A program made the translations under genes and the position numbers. From NCBI RefSeq assembly GCF_052180245.1, contig NZ_CP197474.1, positions 744,001 to 808,000 of the forward strand: DNA of 64,000 bases, read 5' to 3'. Source of the DNA: Parapusillimonas sp013416435 (lineage in GTDB: Bacteria; Pseudomonadota; Gammaproteobacteria; Burkholderiales; Burkholderiaceae_B). Numbering within the stretch: the stretch's first letter is position 1; every line of letters starts with the position of its first letter. Below are positions 61,088-64,000 of this stretch, in pieces. Under the pieces are notes generated by a model, which saw only the letters and a program-made list of their open reading frames with translations, did not search any database and had not been told where the DNA came from.

Positions 61088-61522
61088 ATGGCGCAGCACA
61101 TTCTCGTTTTGCATGGCCCTAATCTGAACCTGCTCGGCACGCGCGAGCCAGAAATCTATGGCCGGCAAACCCTGGATGACATCAATCAGCGCCTGCAGCA
61201 ACTGGCGGCTGGCAGCGGCGCCGCATGCAGCGTGTTTCAAAGCAATCACGAAGGCGAGCTGGTCGATCGCATCCAGGCGGCGCGCCAGGAGTCGGTCGAT
61301 TTCATTATCGTCAATGCCGCAGCGTACACGCATACCAGTGTTGCGCTGCGCGACGCATTGAGCGCGGTCCACATACCTTTTGTCGAAGTGCATTTATCCA
61401 ACGTATATAAGCGGGAGCCCTTCCGTCACGCATCCTATCTGTCGGATGTTGCGCAAGGCGTCGTGGCCGGGCTGGGCGCTTTCGGATACGAAGCCGCCTT
61501 GCAGTATGCCTTGGCCCACTGA
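61088..61522 (+). CDS. aroQ: 3-dehydroquinate dehydratase, type II
   Basis: A 144-aa dodecameric-type dehydratase: VLHGPNLNLLGTREPEIYG contains the catalytic Arg/Tyr, SNHEGELVDRI and NAAAYTHTSVALRDAL (catalytic His) follow, and VHLSNVYKREPFRH closes the site. Third step of the shikimate pathway. It is upstream of accBC, a common betaproteobacterial order. Confidence 0.97.
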   Translation: MAQHILVLHGPNLNLLGTREPEIYGRQTLDDINQRLQQLAAGSGAACSVFQSNHEGELVDRIQAARQESVDFIIVNAAAYTHTSVALRDALSAVHIPFVEVHLSNVYKREPFRHASYLSDVAQGVVAGLGAFGYEAALQYALAH

Positions 61523-61591
61523 GGCGGGGTTCCTCCTTACTTATTAATCATCATCAACGTTCACTCTGTGCGATGTCCACGGAGGAACGCC

Positions 61592-62047
61592 ATGGGAAGT
61601 TTTATGGACTTAAGAAAACTCAAAACCTTGATCGATCTCGTCGCCGAGTCGGGTATTGCCGAACTCGAAATCACCGAGGGCGAAGGCAAGGTCCGGATCG
61701 TCAAGTTCTCGCAGGCGGTACAGCCCATCGCCTATGTGCCCGAAGCGGCCGCCGCGGCTCCCGCGCCGGCACCCGCGGCAGCTCCGGCGCCGGCCGCCGC
61801 AGCGGCGCCTGCCGGCCATGTCATCAAGGCACCCATGGTGGGCACGTTCTACCGCGCGCCGAATCCCGGCGCGTCGCCATTCGTCGAAGTCGGCCAGGCC
61901 GTCAAGGAAGGCGAGCCCCTCTGCATTATTGAAGCCATGAAACTGCTGAACGAAATCGAGGCCGACAAGGCGGGCGTCATCAAGGAAATCCTGGTCGAGA
62001 ACGGCGAGCCTGTCGAATACGGTCAACCCTTGTTTGTTATTGGCTAA
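61592..62047 (+). CDS. accB: Biotin carboxyl carrier protein of acetyl-CoA carboxylase
   Basis: A 151-aa protein. The N-terminal helical region (MDLRKLKTLIDLVAESG) is followed by an Ala/Pro-rich linker (about residues 51-76) and the biotinyl domain, with the biotinylated Lys117 in EAMKLLNE. I choose the ATG at 61592 because GGAGG lies six bases before it; the ATG at 61604 would be 18 bases away. It is coupled to accC by a 3-base gap. Confidence 0.96.
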   Translation: MGSFMDLRKLKTLIDLVAESGIAELEITEGEGKVRIVKFSQAVQPIAYVPEAAAAAPAPAPAAAPAPAAAAAPAGHVIKAPMVGTFYRAPNPGASPFVEVGQAVKEGEPLCIIEAMKLLNEIEADKAGVIKEILVENGEPVEYGQPLFVIG

Positions 62048-62050
62048 TTC

Positions 62051-63397
62051 ATGTTTGAAAAGATCCTTATTGCCAATCGCGGCGAGATCGCCCTGCGCAT
62101 ACAGCGCGCCTGCCGCGAACTGGGCATCAAGACGGTGGTGGTGCACTCGGAAGCCGATCGGGACGCAAAGTACGTGCGTCTGGCCGACGAGTCCGTGTGC
62201 ATCGGCCCAGCGCCGGCCCGCGACAGCTACCTGAACATGCCGGCCATCATTTCGGCGGCCGAGGTGACCGATGCCGAAGCCATCCATCCCGGATACGGTT
62301 TCCTGGCTGAGAACGCGGATTTTGCCGAGCGCGTCGAGAAAAGCGGCTTCGTGTTCATCGGCCCACGGCCGGAATCGATACGCATCATGGGCGACAAGGT
62401 CTGCGCCAAGCACGCCATGATCGAAGCCGGCGTGCCGGTGGTGCCGGGTTCGGAGGGCGCCTTGCCCGACGATCCCGAGGAAATCATCAAGATCGCGCGT
62501 CAGGTCGGCTATCCGGTGATCATCAAGGCCGCGGGCGGCGGCGGCGGTCGCGGCATGCGCGTGGTGTATACCGAAGCCGCGCTGCTGACCGCGGTGGCCA
62601 CGACTCGCACCGAAGCGGGCGCCGCGTTCAACAATCCTGAAGTCTATATGGAGAAATTCCTCGAGAATCCTCGCCATATCGAGATCCAGGTGCTGGCCGA
62701 CGGCGGGCGCAATGCGCTCTGGCTTGGCGAGCGCGACTGCTCCATGCAGCGACGCCACCAGAAAGTCATCGAAGAGGCGCCCGCGCCGGGCATCGCGCGC
62801 CGTCTCATCGAACGCATCGGCGACCGTTGCGCGGAAGCCTGCCGCAAGATCAACTACCGGGGTGCCGGCACGTTTGAATTCCTGTATGAAAACGGCGAGT
62901 TCTATTTCATCGAAATGAATACGCGCATTCAGGTCGAGCACACGGTCACCGAAATGATCACGGGCATCGACCTCGTGCAGCAGCAGATACTCATTGCCGC
63001 GGGCAAGAAGTTCACGCTGCGCCAGCGCGATATCGAATTCAAAGGCCATGCCATCGAATGCCGGATCAACGCCGAAGATCCCTTCAAGTTCACGCCCAGT
63101 CCCGGCCGCATTACCAACTGGCATACGCCGGGCGGTCCGGGGGTCCGGATGGATTCCCACGTATTCAGCGGCTATACGGTTCCACCCAACTACGATTCCA
63201 TGATCGCCAAACTGATCACCTACGGCGAAACACGCGAGCAGGCTATCGCGCGGATGGATATCGCCTTGTCCGAAATGGTGGTCGAGGGCGTCCAGACGAA
63301 TATTGCCTTGCACCGCGAACTCATGCAGGACGTGCGTTTCCGCGAGGGGGGCACCAGCATCCATTATCTGGAGCACAAGCTCTCTCAGCGACCCTGA
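62051..63397 (+). CDS. accC: Biotin carboxylase subunit of acetyl-CoA carboxylase
   Basis: A 448-aa ATP-grasp enzyme that carboxylates the biotin on AccB. MFEKILIANRGEIALRIQRA is the standard start; the glycine-rich ATP loop KAAGGGGGRGMR and the active-site FIEMNTRIQVEHTVTE are intact. Length is normal. It forms the usual accBC pair followed by prmA. Confidence 0.98.
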   Translation: MFEKILIANRGEIALRIQRACRELGIKTVVVHSEADRDAKYVRLADESVCIGPAPARDSYLNMPAIISAAEVTDAEAIHPGYGFLAENADFAERVEKSGFVFIGPRPESIRIMGDKVCAKHAMIEAGVPVVPGSEGALPDDPEEIIKIARQVGYPVIIKAAGGGGGRGMRVVYTEAALLTAVATTRTEAGAAFNNPEVYMEKFLENPRHIEIQVLADGGRNALWLGERDCSMQRRHQKVIEEAPAPGIARRLIERIGDRCAEACRKINYRGAGTFEFLYENGEFYFIEMNTRIQVEHTVTEMITGIDLVQQQILIAAGKKFTLRQRDIEFKGHAIECRINAEDPFKFTPSPGRITNWHTPGGPGVRMDSHVFSGYTVPPNYDSMIAKLITYGETREQAIARMDIALSEMVVEGVQTNIALHRELMQDVRFREGGTSIHYLEHKLSQRP

Positions 63398-63417
63398 CGG
63401 TTCGAATTTGTTTTAAA

Positions 63418-63442
63418 AGAACAGGGGCGGAGCCCCTGTTCT
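63418..63442. other. Perfect hairpin between accC and prmA
   Basis: AGAACAGGGGC (63418-63428) and GCCCCTGTTCT (63432-63442) form an 11-bp stem with a GGA loop, 16 bases before the prmA start. A T-run follows only when read on the minus strand (TTTTAAAAC), so on the plus strand it is not a standard terminator and more likely influences accBC/prmA message stability or prmA translation. Confidence 0.6.
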
Positions 63443-63458
63443 GACTATGGAAGTCACT

Positions 63459-64000
63459 ATGCGCGAACTCGTGCTCATTTGCCCCGAAGCACAAGCCGAA
63501 GCTCTGTCCGATGCATTGCTTGAAGCCGGTGTGCTTTCGGTATCGGTTGAAGATGCCGACGGCGACACCGCCGCCGAGCAGCCTTTGTTCGGCGAGCCCG
63601 GGCTGGAGCCCGCCGTGCAGGCATGGCACAGCAACCGCGTCGTGGCGCTCCTGCCGGACGGACTGGATCATGGGCAACTGCTGGAACAGGTCCGCGATGC
63701 CGGCGTGGCGGACTACAAGGACGAAGACTGCGTGCTGCGCGATGTCCCCGACGCGGACTGGGTACGCCTGACCCAACAGCAGTTCAGTCCCATACAGGTA
63801 TCGGAGCGCATCTGGATCGTTCCAAGCTGGCATCGCGACAACCCCGACGTGCCTCGCGCCGCCATCGGCCCCGGCGCGGCGGACAACGGTTTGATCCATA
63901 TCGAACTCGATCCGGGCCTCGCGTTCGGCACGGGCAGCCACCCCACCACGCATCTATGCCTGGAATGGCTGGCGGCGCACCTTCAACCCGGGTCCACGGT
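63459..64000 (+). CDS. prmA: Ribosomal protein L11 methyltransferase, N-terminal part (partial)
   Basis: About 180 residues are visible before the right edge. The substrate-recognition domain (MRELVLICPEAQAEALSDAL) and the linker leading to DPGLAFGTGSHPTTHLCLEWL, the PrmA hallmark, are present; the SAM motif lies outside the window. It trimethylates L11. I use the ATG at 63459 with GGAAG upstream; an ATG at 63447 adds four residues. Confidence 0.95.
   Translation, partial: MRELVLICPEAQAEALSDALLEAGVLSVSVEDADGDTAAEQPLFGEPGLEPAVQAWHSNRVVALLPDGLDHGQLLEQVRDAGVADYKDEDCVLRDVPDADWVRLTQQQFSPIQVSERIWIVPSWHRDNPDVPRAAIGPGAADNGLIHIELDPGLAFGTGSHPTTHLCLEWLAAHLQPGST

Overview
The window is a dense, GC-rich chromosomal segment of a betaproteobacterium. 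It most likely belongs to the family Alcaligenaceae (Bordetella, Achromobacter, Pusillimonas and relatives). This rests on the gene orders metX-metW, rplU-rpmA-obgE-proB, gatCAB next to mreBCD-mrdAB, ftsE-ftsX, accB-accC-prmA, and on a Bug-type solute-binding protein. I infer the family from synteny and protein style; no rRNA is present to confirm it. I saw no tRNA, rRNA, CRISPR array, prophage or transposase gene.

Layout. 0-10 kb: end of metX with metW, an AmpG-type permease, a minus-strand operon gltS - TAXI lipoprotein - SMR exporter, an EamA exporter divergent from a MocR/PdxR-type regulator, a class V aminotransferase, exonuclease III and a DoxX protein. 10-24 kb: pyrE, the amidotransferase genes gatCAB (minus), the rod-shape and elongasome cluster mreBCD-mrdA-rodA (plus), then mutY and ftsEX (minus). 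24-29 kb: a polar amino-acid ABC transporter aapJQMP followed by an orphan Bug-type binding protein. 29-34 kb: an OmpA-type lipoprotein, an XRE regulator, an atypical winged-helix regulator preceded by a translationally coupled 10-codon leader ORF, dadA and a divergent lrp. 34-38 kb: proB, obgE, rpmA, rplU, argJ. 38-46.4 kb: a catabolic island. A MarR regulator and a DUF2817 peptidase-like gene diverge from each other, followed by a flavoprotein monooxygenase/reductase fusion, SDR, enoyl-CoA hydratase, CoA ligase and Rid protein. Together these look like an aerobic CoA-dependent route for 2-aminobenzoate or a related aromatic acid. 46.5-52 kb: hemL, thiE, thiD-like, rubredoxin, yqgE, ruvX, a plsC-type acyltransferase and apaH. 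52-64 kb: lptG, mtgA, aroE, a TonB-like protein, an RNase II-type exonuclease, an esterase, mpl, a Tat-exported TlpA thioredoxin, aroQ, accB, accC and the start of prmA.

The most unusual component is not a gene. A 30-bp palindrome is built from two arms, GGGGTCAGACCCC and its complement, around a 4-base centre. Each arm is itself an odd palindrome. I count 21 full copies at 11 intergenic loci, all between 11 and 61 kb. Two loci (10983-11695 and 33288-33779) are larger related non-coding elements in opposite orientation. They share degenerate terminal inverted repeats, an internal 19-bp inverted repeat showing a compensatory base change, and one palindrome of the small family. Every convergent gene junction with room for it carries the repeat. 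In several multi-copy loci the spacer resembles the adjacent gene end, as if tandem duplication had copied host sequence. In one case the repeat forms the C-terminal codons of an acyltransferase. No mobilising enzyme is encoded nearby, so I interpret these as REP/MITE-like elements mobilised in trans.
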